From assembly GCA_963770375.1 (NCBI GenBank), contig CAVYPM010000009.1, forward strand, positions 62,001 through 126,000: a stretch of DNA of 64,000 bases, given 5' to 3'. How positions within the stretch are numbered: position 1 is the first letter of the stretch; every line of letters begins with the position of its first letter. This stretch comes from DASVBE01 sp963770375. GTDB lineage: Bacteria; Actinomycetota; Actinomycetes; Streptosporangiales; Streptosporangiaceae. This document shows, in pieces, positions 33,410 to 42,179 of the stretch. The notes under the pieces were generated by a model. That model had not been told where the DNA came from. It was given only the letters and a program-made list of their open reading frames with translations, and searched no databases. Both the position numbers and the translations under genes were made by a program.

Positions 33410-35764
33410 GTGCGGAACCAGCCCCCGTGGCGGCGTAGTCCGTGGTCAGCGCGGTCTGGCAGCCGACAGGTGAGGCGCCAGGCAGGCCCGCTCCGGCTGG
33501 CCGACGAGCTCGCCACGGTCAGCCCGCTGGCCCCGGCCGATGTCCTCGAGGACGCCGAATCGGCCATTGTGGTCACCGACCGGCTGGGAAACCTGCAGTA
33601 CGCAAATGCGTTTGCGGCCGGGCTATTTGGCTTTCCTGATGATCCGCGTCATCTGACCGGCCGGTCGCTGCTTTCGCTGGGATTCGAGGAAGGCGATCTG
33701 CAGAAGGCCAGCGAGCTGGAAGGGCAGGTTCTCGGCGGGCACGCCTGGGAGGGCACGTTCGCGATCCTGCGCGGCGACGGCAGCCGGGTGTTCGTGCGGG
33801 CCCAGGCGGTGCCGCTGCGGCCGGCGGGCGGCGACATCACCGGCATCGTGATCATGGCCCGCGAGGCGACCCGGCGGGCCAGCCTGCGCGAGCGGGAGCA
33901 GATCAAGCTGCTGGAGCGGATCGGCGAGCGGCTGTCCGGGTCGCTGGAGTTCGGCGCGACGTTACGGCACGTGGCGGAGACCCTGGTGCCGCAGTTCGCC
34001 GACCACTGCCTGATCGACCTGCTGCGCGGTGACCGGCTGGTCCGGCAGATGCAGCTGCACTCCCGCGGCTGGATGCCGCCGCCGGGCACCTGGGCCCAGA
34101 TCGGCGAGCAGATCACCTACCCGCCCGGGCACTTCTGCCACCAGGCGATGACCTCGATGCAGACCGTGGTCGTGGCCGACATCGGCACCAGCCGGAGCCC
34201 GGCCCCCAGCGCCGCGTCGCTGGCCACCGGCGACGACGTCGGCCTCCGGTCGGTGATCGCGGCCCCGCTGATCGTCCGCGGCTCGCTGCTCGGCGTGATG
34301 AGCCTGGCGCTGTCCGCGCTGACCGAGCGGGAAGAGCCGGCCTACGGGCCCGAGGACGCCGGGTTCCTGTCCGCGATCGCCAGCCGGGTGGCGATCGCGA
34401 TCGACAACGCGATGCTGTTCGAGGAGGAGCGGCGCACCGCGCTGGCCTTCCAGACCAGCCTGCTGCCGGATGACCCGCCGCCGGTCGACGGCCTGGAGGT
34501 GGCCTACAAGTACGTGCCCGCCAAGCCGCTGGCCGATCGTGGGCAGGGCATCCAGACCCAGGTCGGCGGCGACTGGTACGACATCATCCCGCTGTCCGCG
34601 GGCCGGGTCGGCATCGTCATCGGGGACGTCGAGGGCCGCGGCGCGCGGGCCGCGGCGATCATGGGCCAGCTGCGGGCCGCGCTGCGCGCGTTCGCCCAGG
34701 ACGACAAGCCGCCCGCGGAGATCCTGCGGCGGCTGGACGACTGGTGCCGGACCATCGGCCCGTCCGGCGCGCAGGCGCACGGCTTCGCCGCCGGGGACCC
34801 GCCCACGGCCAGCTGCACCTACCTGGTGTATGACGCCTGGGCCAGGACGCTGTCCTTCGCCAACGCCGGGCACGACGCGCCGCTGCTGGTCACCGGGGCG
34901 GACGTGGGCCAGCTGCCCATGGAGCACAAGGGCCTGCTGCTGGGCGTGCGCGGCCGGGGCATCGCCGGGGTGCCGACCTACCAGGAGGAGACCCGGCGGC
35001 TGGAGCCGGACTCCACGCTGGTGTTCTACACCGACGGGCTGACCGACCGGCGGTCCCGGTCGGACGGGACCGGCCACTACACCGAGGCCGAGGCGCTGCA
35101 GATGCTCTGCCAGGCGGTGCGGGCGACCGCCCGCGGCAGCGTCGAGGACGTGGCCGCGGCCGCTGAGCACGCGGTGCCCGGGGACATCGACGACGACATG
35201 GCGATCGTGGTGATCCGCACCTCGCCGGACGACCTGGCCTCCTGGGAGGGCCGGTTCCTGGCCGAGCCGATCCGGGTGTCCGAGGCGCGGCGGCTGGCCT
35301 ACCAGACGTTCCTGCGCTGGGGCATGGAGGCGGGCCAGACCGACCTGGCCTGCCTGCTGGTCTCCGAGGTGGTCACCAACGTGGTGCTGCACGCCGCCGC
35401 GACCCAGCCGCGGCGCAGCGAGTTCCTCCGCCCGGCGATCGACCCGGAGGCCGGCCCGGATCCGCTGCTGGCCGAGTGGCCCGGCGGGCTGCTCGCCGTG
35501 CTCGAGGAGGACGACGGCCACGGCCCGGGCGGCGGCAAGGAGTTCACCTTGCGGCTGCGGCGCGGCGAGAGCGCGGTCTGGGTCGAGGTGTTCGACACGG
35601 ACCTGCGGCTGCCCCGGCTGGGCTCGGCCAGCGAGAACGACGAGGGCGGCCGCGGCCTGTACCTGGTGGACCAGCTGGCCAGCCGGTGGGGGTCCCGGCC
35701 GACCACCGACGGCAAGGCCGTCTGGTTCGAGATCCCGCTGCGGGAGGCCAGCGCCGCGGGCTGA
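33410..35764 (+). CDS. PAS-GAF-SpoIIE phosphatase-HATPase signalling protein
   Basis: 784 residues. A PAS domain (about 40-145; AESAIVVTDRLGNLQYANAFAAGLFG), a GAF domain (about 170-335), a PP2C-type SpoIIE phosphatase domain (about 360-585; GGDWYDIIPL, VIGDVEGRG, ANAGHDAPLLV, FYTDGLTDRR, DDDMAIVVIR) and a C-terminal RsbW-like kinase ATPase domain (about 615-780; LVSEVVTNVVLHA, EGGRGLYLVDQLA). Such fusions control sigma factors by dephosphorylating anti-anti-sigma factors and by binding sigma factors. The sensor input here is unknown. No anti-sigma or sigma gene lies next to it. It starts four bases after the DtxR stop. Confidence 0.92.
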   Translation: MRNQPPWRRSPWSARSGSRQVRRQAGPLRLADELATVSPLAPADVLEDAESAIVVTDRLGNLQYANAFAAGLFGFPDDPRHLTGRSLLSLGFEEGDLQKASELEGQVLGGHAWEGTFAILRGDGSRVFVRAQAVPLRPAGGDITGIVIMAREATRRASLREREQIKLLERIGERLSGSLEFGATLRHVAETLVPQFADHCLIDLLRGDRLVRQMQLHSRGWMPPPGTWAQIGEQITYPPGHFCHQAMTSMQTVVVADIGTSRSPAPSAASLATGDDVGLRSVIAAPLIVRGSLLGVMSLALSALTEREEPAYGPEDAGFLSAIASRVAIAIDNAMLFEEERRTALAFQTSLLPDDPPPVDGLEVAYKYVPAKPLADRGQGIQTQVGGDWYDIIPLSAGRVGIVIGDVEGRGARAAAIMGQLRAALRAFAQDDKPPAEILRRLDDWCRTIGPSGAQAHGFAAGDPPTASCTYLVYDAWARTLSFANAGHDAPLLVTGADVGQLPMEHKGLLLGVRGRGIAGVPTYQEETRRLEPDSTLVFYTDGLTDRRSRSDGTGHYTEAEALQMLCQAVRATARGSVEDVAAAAEHAVPGDIDDDMAIVVIRTSPDDLASWEGRFLAEPIRVSEARRLAYQTFLRWGMEAGQTDLACLLVSEVVTNVVLHAAATQPRRSEFLRPAIDPEAGPDPLLAEWPGGLLAVLEEDDGHGPGGGKEFTLRLRRGESAVWVEVFDTDLRLPRLGSASENDEGGRGLYLVDQLASRWGSRPTTDGKAVWFEIPLREASAAG

Positions 35765-35791
35765 GGCAGCGAGCCCAGCCGGTCAGCGAGC

Positions 35792-35959
35792 TCAGTGGGT
35801 CGAGGCGGCCCACATCGCGAGCACGACGATCGCGAAGCCCGCGATGATCGCCGCCCACGTGCCGCCGGTGACCCTGAAACCCATCCTGCGCCGGGCCCGG
35901 GTCAGGAAGAGGGCCGCCAGGAAGGCCAGGAAGAACAGCAAGATCAGGCCTGACGTCAT
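35792..35959 (-). CDS. Small two-helix membrane protein
   Basis: 55 residues: a hydrophobic N-terminus (MTSGLILLFFLAFLAALFL), a basic loop (TRARRRMGFRVTGG), a second helix (TWAAIIAGFAIVVLAMW) and a short end. The ribosome site is excellent (GGAGGA four bases before ATG), which is the main reason to call such a short gene. It converges on the SpoIIE-type gene with 27 bases between stops. No family is recognised. Confidence 0.75.
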   Translation of the reverse strand: MTSGLILLFFLAFLAALFLTRARRRMGFRVTGGTWAAIIAGFAIVVLAMWAASTH

Positions 35960-36169
35960 CCGTTCCTCCCGGGGTGCTCACCTTCGAGCATAAGCCCGGT
36001 ATGGCGGGGTTAGACGCGAGGCGGGGCGCAGCCGGGTCTATGGTCGGCAACCGAACCGGGCGGTAACCTCGTAACAGACCGGGCGAATCCGGCAGGCCTC
36101 AGCACGCCCTGGGGCGGCGGCCCGGTTACCCCGTGCCGCTGGGCGGCGGCCAGGCCGATGGAGGGCATT

Positions 36170-37315
36170 GTGGCGGAAGCATTCATCGTCGAGGCGGTAC
36201 GGACCCCGGTCGGCAAGCGGAACGGCGGCCTGTCCGGCGTGCACCCCGCGGACCTGGCCGCGCACACGCTGCGCCAGGTGGTCGAGCGCAGCGGGGTGGA
36301 CCCGGCCGCGGTCGACGACGTGGTCATGGGCTGCGTCATGCAGGTCGGCCCGCAGACCATGGACATCGCCCGGACCGCGTGGCTGTCGGCGGGCCTGCCC
36401 GAGTCGGTGCCCGGCGTGACCATCGACCGGCAGTGCGGCTCGTCCCAGCAGGCCGTGCACTTCGCCGCGCAGGGCGTGCTGTCCGGCACCCAGGACCTGG
36501 TCATCGCGGCGGGCGTGGAGAGCATGAGCGTGGTGCCGATGGGCACCTCGGTGCGCCTGCCGCTGGAGAAGGGCCTGCCCGGGCCGTTCGGCCAGGGCTG
36601 GAAGGAACGTTACGGCGACACCGAGATCTCCCAGTTCCGCGGCGCCCAGCTGATGTGCGAGAAGTGGGGCATCAAGCGGGAGGCGCTGGAGGAGTACTCG
36701 CTGGAGAGCCACCAGCGGGCGATCATGGCCATCGACGAGGGCCGGTTCGCCGGGCAGATCGCCCCGATCGCGGGCGTGGAGAACGACGAGGGACCGCGCC
36801 GGGACACGACGATGGAGAAGATGGCCGGGCTGGCCCCGCTGCGCGAGGGCTGGGAGATCACCGCCGCGGTTGCCTCGCAGATCAGCGACGGAGCCGGCGC
36901 CGTGCTGATCGCCTCGGAGGCGGCGGTGAAGGCGCACAACCTGACCCCGCTGGCCCGGATCCACGCGCTGTCCGTGGTCGGCGACGACCCGGTGTTCATG
37001 CTGACCGGGCCGATCCCGGCCACCGGCAAGGCGCTGGCCCGGGCCGGGCTGACCGTGGACGACATCGACGTGTTCGAGGTCAACGAGGCGTTCGCCCCGG
37101 TGCCGATCGTCTGGGCGCAGGAGACCGGTGCCTCGCTGGAAAGGACCAACCCGAACGGCGGGGCGATCGCGCTCGGCCACCCGCTCGGCGGGACCGGCGC
37201 GATCCTGATGACCAAGCTCGTGCACGAACTGCACCGCACCGGCGGCCGGTACGGGCTGCAGACGATGTGCGAGGGCGGCGGCCAGGCCAACGCCACGATC
37301 GTCGAGCGGCTCTGA
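36170..37315 (+). CDS. Acetyl-CoA acetyltransferase (thiolase)
   Basis: 381 residues. The nucleophile Cys is in DRQCGSSQQAVHFAAQGV; NEAFAPVPI, GHPLGGTGA and CEGGGQANA give the other catalytic His and Cys. It either condenses two acetyl-CoA or cleaves 3-ketoacyl-CoA. The GTG at 36170 (VAEAFIVEAVRTPVGK) has GGAGG at the right distance; an in-frame ATG at 36158 would cover that site. The acyl-CoA dehydrogenase gene nearby suggests fatty acid breakdown, but they are not in one operon. Confidence 0.93.
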   Translation: MAEAFIVEAVRTPVGKRNGGLSGVHPADLAAHTLRQVVERSGVDPAAVDDVVMGCVMQVGPQTMDIARTAWLSAGLPESVPGVTIDRQCGSSQQAVHFAAQGVLSGTQDLVIAAGVESMSVVPMGTSVRLPLEKGLPGPFGQGWKERYGDTEISQFRGAQLMCEKWGIKREALEEYSLESHQRAIMAIDEGRFAGQIAPIAGVENDEGPRRDTTMEKMAGLAPLREGWEITAAVASQISDGAGAVLIASEAAVKAHNLTPLARIHALSVVGDDPVFMLTGPIPATGKALARAGLTVDDIDVFEVNEAFAPVPIVWAQETGASLERTNPNGGAIALGHPLGGTGAILMTKLVHELHRTGGRYGLQTMCEGGGQANATIVERL

Positions 37316-37365
37316 GCTGCGGGGCTCGCGCCCCCGGAACCGTATAACTAAAAAATCATCAGCCG

Positions 37366-37406
37366 GCTGGGGCCGGGCTGCCTCCTGGAGGCGGCCCGGC
37401 CCCAGC
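37366..37406 (+). terminator. Terminator after thiolase gene
   Basis: Seventeen-base arms GCTGGGGCCGGGCTGCC and GGCGGCCCGGCCCCAGC pair with one G-T pair around a seven-base loop, about 50 bases after the thiolase stop. There is no T-run. Confidence 0.75.
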
Positions 37407-37556
37407 ACTGTCAGGCCCGGGCGAAGGTCCGGGGCTGGGCTGGCGGTCGCAAGGAATATGCAAATTAAGTTAGAGGTTTGCTAGTATCGAGTACGGAAGT
37501 TACCTGGAGATCTGGATACTGGTCCTGGTCCCGGTACTCAGATGGAGGTGAAAGAC

Positions 37557-37988
37557 ATGCTGCTCACAACGTTCGATCCGTTCGCTGAGTTTGACCGTCT
37601 GGCCCGTGGGGCGTTCGGTCCGGCCAGGGGCGCCCGGGTCTCGCCGGCCGTCCGGATGGACGCCATCCGGCGCGAGCACGACGTGCAGCTCCGGTTCGAC
37701 CTGCCGGGCATTGACCCCGCCAGCATCGACGTGACCGTGGACCGCGGCGTGCTGTCCGTCAGCGCCAAGCGGGACGAGGAGTACGCCGAGGGCGAGAAGC
37801 CGTTCATCCGCGAGCGGGTGATGGGTTCCTTCACCCGGCGGATCCGGCTGGCCGACACCGTGGACGCCGACCGTATCGAGGCCGCGTTCGACGCCGGCGT
37901 GCTGACCGTCACGGTCCCCGTCGCGGAGACCGCGAAGGCCCGCAAGGTGGAGATCACCAGCGGCGCCAAGGCGGAGATCACCGCCTGA
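37557..37988 (+). CDS. Small heat-shock protein (Hsp20/alpha-crystallin)
   Basis: 143 residues. LTTFDPFAEFDRLARGAFG opens the protein; the alpha-crystallin domain runs from about residue 35 to 130 with RFDLPGIDPASIDVTVDRGVLSVSAKR and GVLTVTVPVA (the I/V-x-I/V-like C-terminal strand). It holds unfolded proteins as an ATP-independent chaperone. The ATG at 37557 has GGAGGTG six bases upstream, better than ATG 37542. An AT-rich promoter region (about 37455-37495) precedes it, which is unusual for this DNA and fits a stress promoter. An HspR-like gene follows by 70 bases. Confidence 0.92.
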   Translation: MLLTTFDPFAEFDRLARGAFGPARGARVSPAVRMDAIRREHDVQLRFDLPGIDPASIDVTVDRGVLSVSAKRDEEYAEGEKPFIRERVMGSFTRRIRLADTVDADRIEAAFDAGVLTVTVPVAETAKARKVEITSGAKAEITA

Positions 37989-38057
37989 CGCAGCGATACG
38001 CTAGCCGGGCCCGGCGGTCTTGTGCCGCCGGGCCCGCACTCGTCTACGGAGCCAGCC

Positions 38058-38417
38058 GTGCCGTCATTGCCCATGGATGACGAGAACCTGCCGCTGTTCA
38101 CCGTCGGCCAGGTATCGGACATGCTGGAGATCCAGCAGGCCTTCCTGCGCCGGCTCGACGAGCACCGGGTGGTCATGCCCTCCCGGTCCGCGGGCGGCCA
38201 GCGCCGCTACACGCGCCACGAGATCACCGTCGTGCGGTACGTCGTTGACCTGGTCGGCGAGGGGATGACGCTGGCCGCCGTGCGCCGGGTCCTCGAGCTC
38301 GAGGCCCAGGTGCGCGCGCTGGAAGCGGAGCGTGACGCGCTCCGCGAAGCCGTCGCCCAGCTCGGGGAGACCGTCGCCCGCCTGGAGCGGCGCTGGGCGC
38401 AGCGGCAGGAACCGTGA
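38058..38417 (+). CDS. MerR-family regulator, HspR-like
   Basis: 119 residues. LFTVGQVSDMLEIQQAFLRRLDEHRVVMPSR and GGQRRYTRHEITVVRYVVDL are the winged helix of the HspR-type MerR group; a coiled coil of about 40 residues (VLELEAQVRALEAERDALREAVAQ) follows. The GTG at 38058 has GGAG six bases upstream. HspR proteins repress heat-shock genes through HAIR sites (CTTGAGT-N7-ACTCAAG). Its position behind hsp20 suggests it controls that gene, but no HAIR copy was found upstream of hsp20. Confidence 0.85.
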   Translation: MPSLPMDDENLPLFTVGQVSDMLEIQQAFLRRLDEHRVVMPSRSAGGQRRYTRHEITVVRYVVDLVGEGMTLAAVRRVLELEAQVRALEAERDALREAVAQLGETVARLERRWAQRQEP

Positions 38418-38462
38418 ACCACTGAAACCGGGCCGGCCCGGTTGCCTGCTGAGGGCTGACCG

Positions 38463-40433
38463 TCAGCGGGTGACCGGGCCGCCTGCGTGCCGGTGAACGT
38501 TGTCGTGCTTGGACGGGCCCGGCTCGGCCGGGGCCACCCAGCGGCCCGGGGCGGACGGGTCGACGACGCCGGCCTCCAGCCAGGTGTACCGCCCGGCGAG
38601 GACCCGCCGGGCCAGCGCGGTGTCCGCGCTGTCGGTGTTGGACCACAGCTGGGCGAACAGCTCGTCGCAGCGCCGCCGGGCCTGCTCGCAGTAGGCGCTG
38701 GCCAGCTCGGCGGAGGTGCTCCCGCGGCCCTCCTGCTCGGCCGCTGTGGTGTCGGTCTGGGCGCGGGTGCAGGCCGCGGACATCGCGAACAGCTCGGCGC
38801 CGATGTCCACGATCCGGCCCAGGAACCCCTGCTTGCGCTCCAGCCGGCCCTGCCAGCGGGCCATGCCGTAGAACGTGGACCTGGCCAGCTTGCGGCTGGC
38901 GCGCTCGACGTAGCGCAGGTGGCCGGCCAGCGGGCCGAACTCGGCGTACGCGCGGGGCTGCTGGCCCTTGCCGGTCATCAGGGTGGGCAGCCACTTGGCG
39001 TAGAACTCGCCGGCCCTGGCGGCGGCCCTGGCGCGCTGTTTCGTGGCCACGCCCGGCTCGATCAGCTCGCCGGCCGCCGACAGGTGCGCGTCGACCGCCT
39101 CGCGGGCGATGAACAGCCGCATGATCTCCGAGGAGCCCTCGAAGATCCGGTTGATCCGCATGTCCCGCAGCATCTGCTCGGCGGGCACCCCGCGCTCGCC
39201 GCGTGCCTCCAGTGATGCGGCGGTCTCGAAGCCGCGGCCGCCGCGGATCTGGACGAGCTCGTCCACGATCCGCCAGCCCATCTCCGAGCAGTACAGCTTG
39301 GCCAGCGCGGCCTCGATCCTGATGTCCTGCCGGTGCGCGTCGGCAAGCTGGCTGGACAGCTCGACCACGGCCTCGAGGGCGTAGGTCGTGGCGGCGATGA
39401 ACGCGATCTTCCTGGCGACCGCCTCGTGCTCGCCGATCGGGCGGCCCCACTGGACCCGCTCGGCGGACCATTCCCTGGCGATCTTCAGGGCCAGCTTGCC
39501 GGCCGCGGCGCAGCTGGCGGGGAGGGAGAGGCGGCCGGTGTTGAGCGTGGTGAGGGCGATCTTGAGGCCCTGGCCCTCGTTGCCGATGCGGTTCCCGGCG
39601 GGGACCCTGACCTGGTAGAACCTGGTGACCCCGTTCTCCAGGCCGCGCAGGCCCATGAACTGGTTGCGGCGCTCGACCGTGATGCCGTCGGCGGTGCCCT
39701 CGACCACGAACGCGGTGATGCCGCCGCGGTGGCCGTCGCTCCTGGGGACCTGGGCCATGACGACGAGGAGGTCGGCCACGACGCCGTTGGTGGTCCAGAG
39801 CTTGACGCCGTTGAGGACGTACTCGGAGCCGTCCGGTGACGGCTCGGCGGTGGTGGCGAGTCTGGCCGGGTCGGAGCCGACGTCGGGCTCGGTGAGCAGG
39901 AACGCGCTGATCTCGCCGCGGGCGCAGCGGGGGAGGTACTGGTTTTCTGGTCGTGGCGTGCCGAAGAGGGCCAGCGGCTGCGGGACGCCGATCGACTGGT
40001 GCGCGGACAGCAGCGCGGCGACGGCGGGGGAGGCCGAGCCGACGATCATCAGAGCGCGGTTGTAGTAGAGGTAGGACAGGCCCAGGCCGCCGTACTCGCG
40101 CGGGATCTTGATGCCGAAGGCGCCGAGTTCGGCGAGGCCGGCCACGGTCTCGTCGGGGATGCGGTCGTCGCGCTCGATGGCGAGGCCGTCGATGCTGGTT
40201 TCGGTGAATGCTGTGAGGGCGGCGCAGAACTCCTCGCCGCGGCGGGTCAGGTCGGGGTCCGCGGCGGGCGGGGGATGGATCAGGTCCAGCTGGAAGTCGC
40301 CGAGGTAGAGCTGCTTGCCGAAGCTGGGCTGGGTCCAGGATTGCTCGCGGGCCGCCTCCGCGACCTGGCGGGCCTCCCGCTCCGTGACCTGGCGGGTCGC
40401 CTGCTGGGCGGTTGCTGGGGTCTGCTCGGTCAT
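38463..40433 (-). CDS. Acyl-CoA dehydrogenase (large, VLCAD/ACAD9-like)
   Basis: 656 residues, longer than the usual 380 because of a C-terminal helical extension (about 480-656), as in very-long-chain types. GLKIPREYGGLGLS-like block reads FGIKIPREYGGLGLSYLYY; LTEPDVGSDPARLATTA binds FAD/substrate; IRGGRGFETA and INRIFEGSSEIMRLFIAREA hold the catalytic Glu region. It introduces the alpha-beta double bond of fatty acyl-CoAs with FAD. The ATG at 40433 begins MTEQTPATAQQ. A 752-codon frame over the same DNA is a shadow. Confidence 0.92.
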   Translation of the reverse strand: MTEQTPATAQQATRQVTEREARQVAEAAREQSWTQPSFGKQLYLGDFQLDLIHPPPAADPDLTRRGEEFCAALTAFTETSIDGLAIERDDRIPDETVAGLAELGAFGIKIPREYGGLGLSYLYYNRALMIVGSASPAVAALLSAHQSIGVPQPLALFGTPRPENQYLPRCARGEISAFLLTEPDVGSDPARLATTAEPSPDGSEYVLNGVKLWTTNGVVADLLVVMAQVPRSDGHRGGITAFVVEGTADGITVERRNQFMGLRGLENGVTRFYQVRVPAGNRIGNEGQGLKIALTTLNTGRLSLPASCAAAGKLALKIAREWSAERVQWGRPIGEHEAVARKIAFIAATTYALEAVVELSSQLADAHRQDIRIEAALAKLYCSEMGWRIVDELVQIRGGRGFETAASLEARGERGVPAEQMLRDMRINRIFEGSSEIMRLFIAREAVDAHLSAAGELIEPGVATKQRARAAARAGEFYAKWLPTLMTGKGQQPRAYAEFGPLAGHLRYVERASRKLARSTFYGMARWQGRLERKQGFLGRIVDIGAELFAMSAACTRAQTDTTAAEQEGRGSTSAELASAYCEQARRRCDELFAQLWSNTDSADTALARRVLAGRYTWLEAGVVDPSAPGRWVAPAEPGPSKHDNVHRHAGGPVTR

Positions 40434-40518
40434 AGCCGCCGTCCTCGTCCCTGCGCGCCGTATTGCTGAGTTGCTCTGACACCTGCCCCGGTTTACCGAG
40501 GGGTAACGTGCGGACCGG

Positions 40519-41094
40519 TTAGACGTCGGTGCGGTGGAAGTTCAGGTAGGAGCGGGACGGGGTTGGCCCGCGCTGGTCCTGGTAGCGCGACCCGTAGACC
40601 GGCGAGCCGTACGGGTGCTCGGCCGGTGAGCTGCACCGGAACAGGCAGAGCTGGCCGATCTTCATGCCCGGCCACAGCTTGATCGGCAGCGTGGCCACGT
40701 TCGAAAGCTCGAGCGTGACGTGCCCGGAGAAGCCGGGGTCGATCCAGCCCGCGGTGGAATGGGTGAGCAGGCCGAGCCGGCCGAGCGAGCTCTTGCCCTC
40801 CAGCCGGCCCGCGACGTCGTCCGGCAGCGACACGAGCTCGTAGGTGGACCCGAGCACGAACTCGCCCGGATGGAGGATGAACGGTGCGTCGCCGGACGCC
40901 TCGACCAGCCGGGTCAGGTCGGGCTGCTCAACCGCCGGGTCGATGTGCGGGTACCTGTGGTTCTCGAACACGCGGAAGAACCGGTCCAGGCGGACATCGA
41001 TGCTCGCGGGCTGGATGAGTTCGGGCGAGTACGGGTCCAGCTTCACCCGGCCCGACTCGACCTGAGATTTGATGTCGCGGTCGGAGAGCAGCAC
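40519..41094 (-). CDS. dcd: dCTP deaminase
   Basis: 191 residues, normal length. MLLSDRDIKSQVESGRV opens; GKSSLGRLGLLTHSTAGWIDPGFSGH holds the catalytic Glu and the trimer interface, and GQLCLFRCSSPAEHPYG the C-terminal part that closes on nucleotide. It deaminates dCTP to dUTP (in some actinobacteria also hydrolyses to dUMP). It lies directly upstream of, and divergent from, the tRNA-Gly gene. Confidence 0.96.
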   Translation of the reverse strand: MLLSDRDIKSQVESGRVKLDPYSPELIQPASIDVRLDRFFRVFENHRYPHIDPAVEQPDLTRLVEASGDAPFILHPGEFVLGSTYELVSLPDDVAGRLEGKSSLGRLGLLTHSTAGWIDPGFSGHVTLELSNVATLPIKLWPGMKIGQLCLFRCSSPAEHPYGSPVYGSRYQDQRGPTPSRSYLNFHRTDV

Positions 41095-41182
41095 AGTGGG
41101 AACCTACCGCGTCCGGTACGATGTCGTCTCGGGCCAGCAGGAGGCGGCCCCGGCCAGGCGCCGGGCCCTGAGGCTGATCCAC

Positions 41183-41253
41183 GCGGGTGTAGTTCAATGG
41201 CAGAACATCAGCTTCCCAAGCTGACAGTGCGGGTTCGATTCCCGTCACCCGCT
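41183..41253 (+). tRNA. tRNA-Gly (CCC)
   Basis: Acceptor arms GCGGGTG and CACCCGC, anticodon stem TCAGC/GCTGA with loop TTCCCAA (anticodon CCC) and T-arm GCGGGTTCGATTCCCGT. CCA is not encoded. Its 3' 41 bases plus two beyond are duplicated at 42180-42222, so this tRNA gene is the integration site of a small element. Confidence 0.95.
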
Positions 41254-41255
41254 CC
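41213..41255 (+). repeat. attL-like direct repeat (3' end of tRNA-Gly)
   Basis: Forty-three bases, from TTCCCAAGCTG in the anticodon loop to CCCGCTCC just past the tRNA end, are identical to 42180-42222. Duplication of a tRNA 3' end is the standard footprint of tyrosine-recombinase integration. Confidence 0.9.
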
Positions 41256-41499
41256 CACTCCCCCAGCCCAGCTCACGGGCATGATCACCACTTGCTGACC
41301 ATCAGTCATTGACCTGTTGCTGGTCTTCGTGCCCGTTCCGTACCCGATCCCGTTCGGCCACGGCGCGCGTCGCCAGGTCAGAGGCCAGGCCCGAAGGGCC
41401 CGCAGCGAACTTCAGCGCAGCACAGGCGCCATCCTTGAGTCTGATCTTTCCTGCGCAAACTCTGGTTCCAGCCGGAAGGATGAGTCGAATCCGCAGCGG

Positions 41500-41528
41500 T
41501 TGACATCCCGGCAGAACACCAGTAACGC
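41500..41528 (+). promoter_or_regulatory. Candidate sigma-70-type promoter of the element cargo gene
   Basis: A perfect TTGACA at 41500-41505 is followed after 17 bases by TAACGC, about 40 bases before the cargo ATG. The -35 is consensus; the -10 is weaker. Confidence 0.5.
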
Positions 41529-41569
41529 TACTGCAATGTCGATTCGTAAGGAAAGCCTGGGGGCCTAAG

Positions 41570-42112
41570 ATGGCTGTGCTCGGTATTGTCCTCGGCATCG
41601 TAGGGACCATTGCCGGGGCATTGCTTGGCAACTATCTGTCAGTTCGGCAGCAGAAGCTAAACTGGCGACGAGAGGATCAAAGGCGACTCCTCCTGCGGGA
41701 GAACGCAGAGCGCATCGATTTCTCTGTCGAGGTACGCTTCGTGAGCCGGCACGGTGAAGACTGGCTCGTCGAATTGGCCGCGATGCTCGATAACAAAGGT
41801 CTGGTACGGTACGTGACTAGCGAGTTTTCCTTTGAACTACGTTGTCTCTACCCGGAGGATTCACTGAATGCCGGAGGGGCAGATATTGGCGGTCAGGTCA
41901 GTATCCCACATGTTGTAGCCACAGGTTCATGGCTACCGGGCACCTGGGCCGCGACTGTGATCGAGCCCGGTCTTACAACCCGGTATAGCTATGTGGCGAG
42001 CGTGCCGCGACGGGCGACAGTGGTGCTGTTGCATGGAACCTTCCTCTACGAACCTGGAGAGGACAAGGTTCGCCATACTGCGGAGTCCTTCCAAGCGGTC
42101 CCTCAGGACTAA
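41570..42112 (+). CDS. Membrane-anchored hypothetical protein, sole cargo of the tRNA-Gly element
   Basis: 180 residues. One N-terminal membrane helix (VLGIVLGIVGTIAGALLGNYL, residues 3-23) leads into a basic, probably coiled segment (RQQKLNWRREDQRRLLLREN), then a beta-rich domain of about 130 residues ending EPGEDKVRHTAESFQAVPQD. No known family was recognised. Codons such as CTA, AAA, TTT and AGA are far commoner than in neighbouring core genes, a sign of transfer. The ATG at 41570 follows a GGGGG-rich stretch and a TTGACA promoter. As single cargo of a mini-element, a role in host or phage interaction is possible but unproven. Confidence 0.7.
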   Translation: MAVLGIVLGIVGTIAGALLGNYLSVRQQKLNWRREDQRRLLLRENAERIDFSVEVRFVSRHGEDWLVELAAMLDNKGLVRYVTSEFSFELRCLYPEDSLNAGGADIGGQVSIPHVVATGSWLPGTWAATVIEPGLTTRYSYVASVPRRATVVLLHGTFLYEPGEDKVRHTAESFQAVPQD

Positions 42113-42179
42113 TCACCAGTGAGCCGGGCTATGCAGTGTGCCGCGCGCAGGTACTGACCACTAAGGCATGACAAGCCAG

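Noticed and set aside
37321..37541. HAIR or CIRCE site upstream of hsp20
   Set aside because: Neither CTTGAGT/ACTCAAG nor TTAGCACTC/GAGTGCTAA pairs are present there.
38224..40482. A 752-codon minus-strand frame over the acyl-CoA dehydrogenase gene
   Set aside because: Same strand but different frame from an intact 656-residue dehydrogenase with clear motifs; its composition is Arg/Pro/Gly only.
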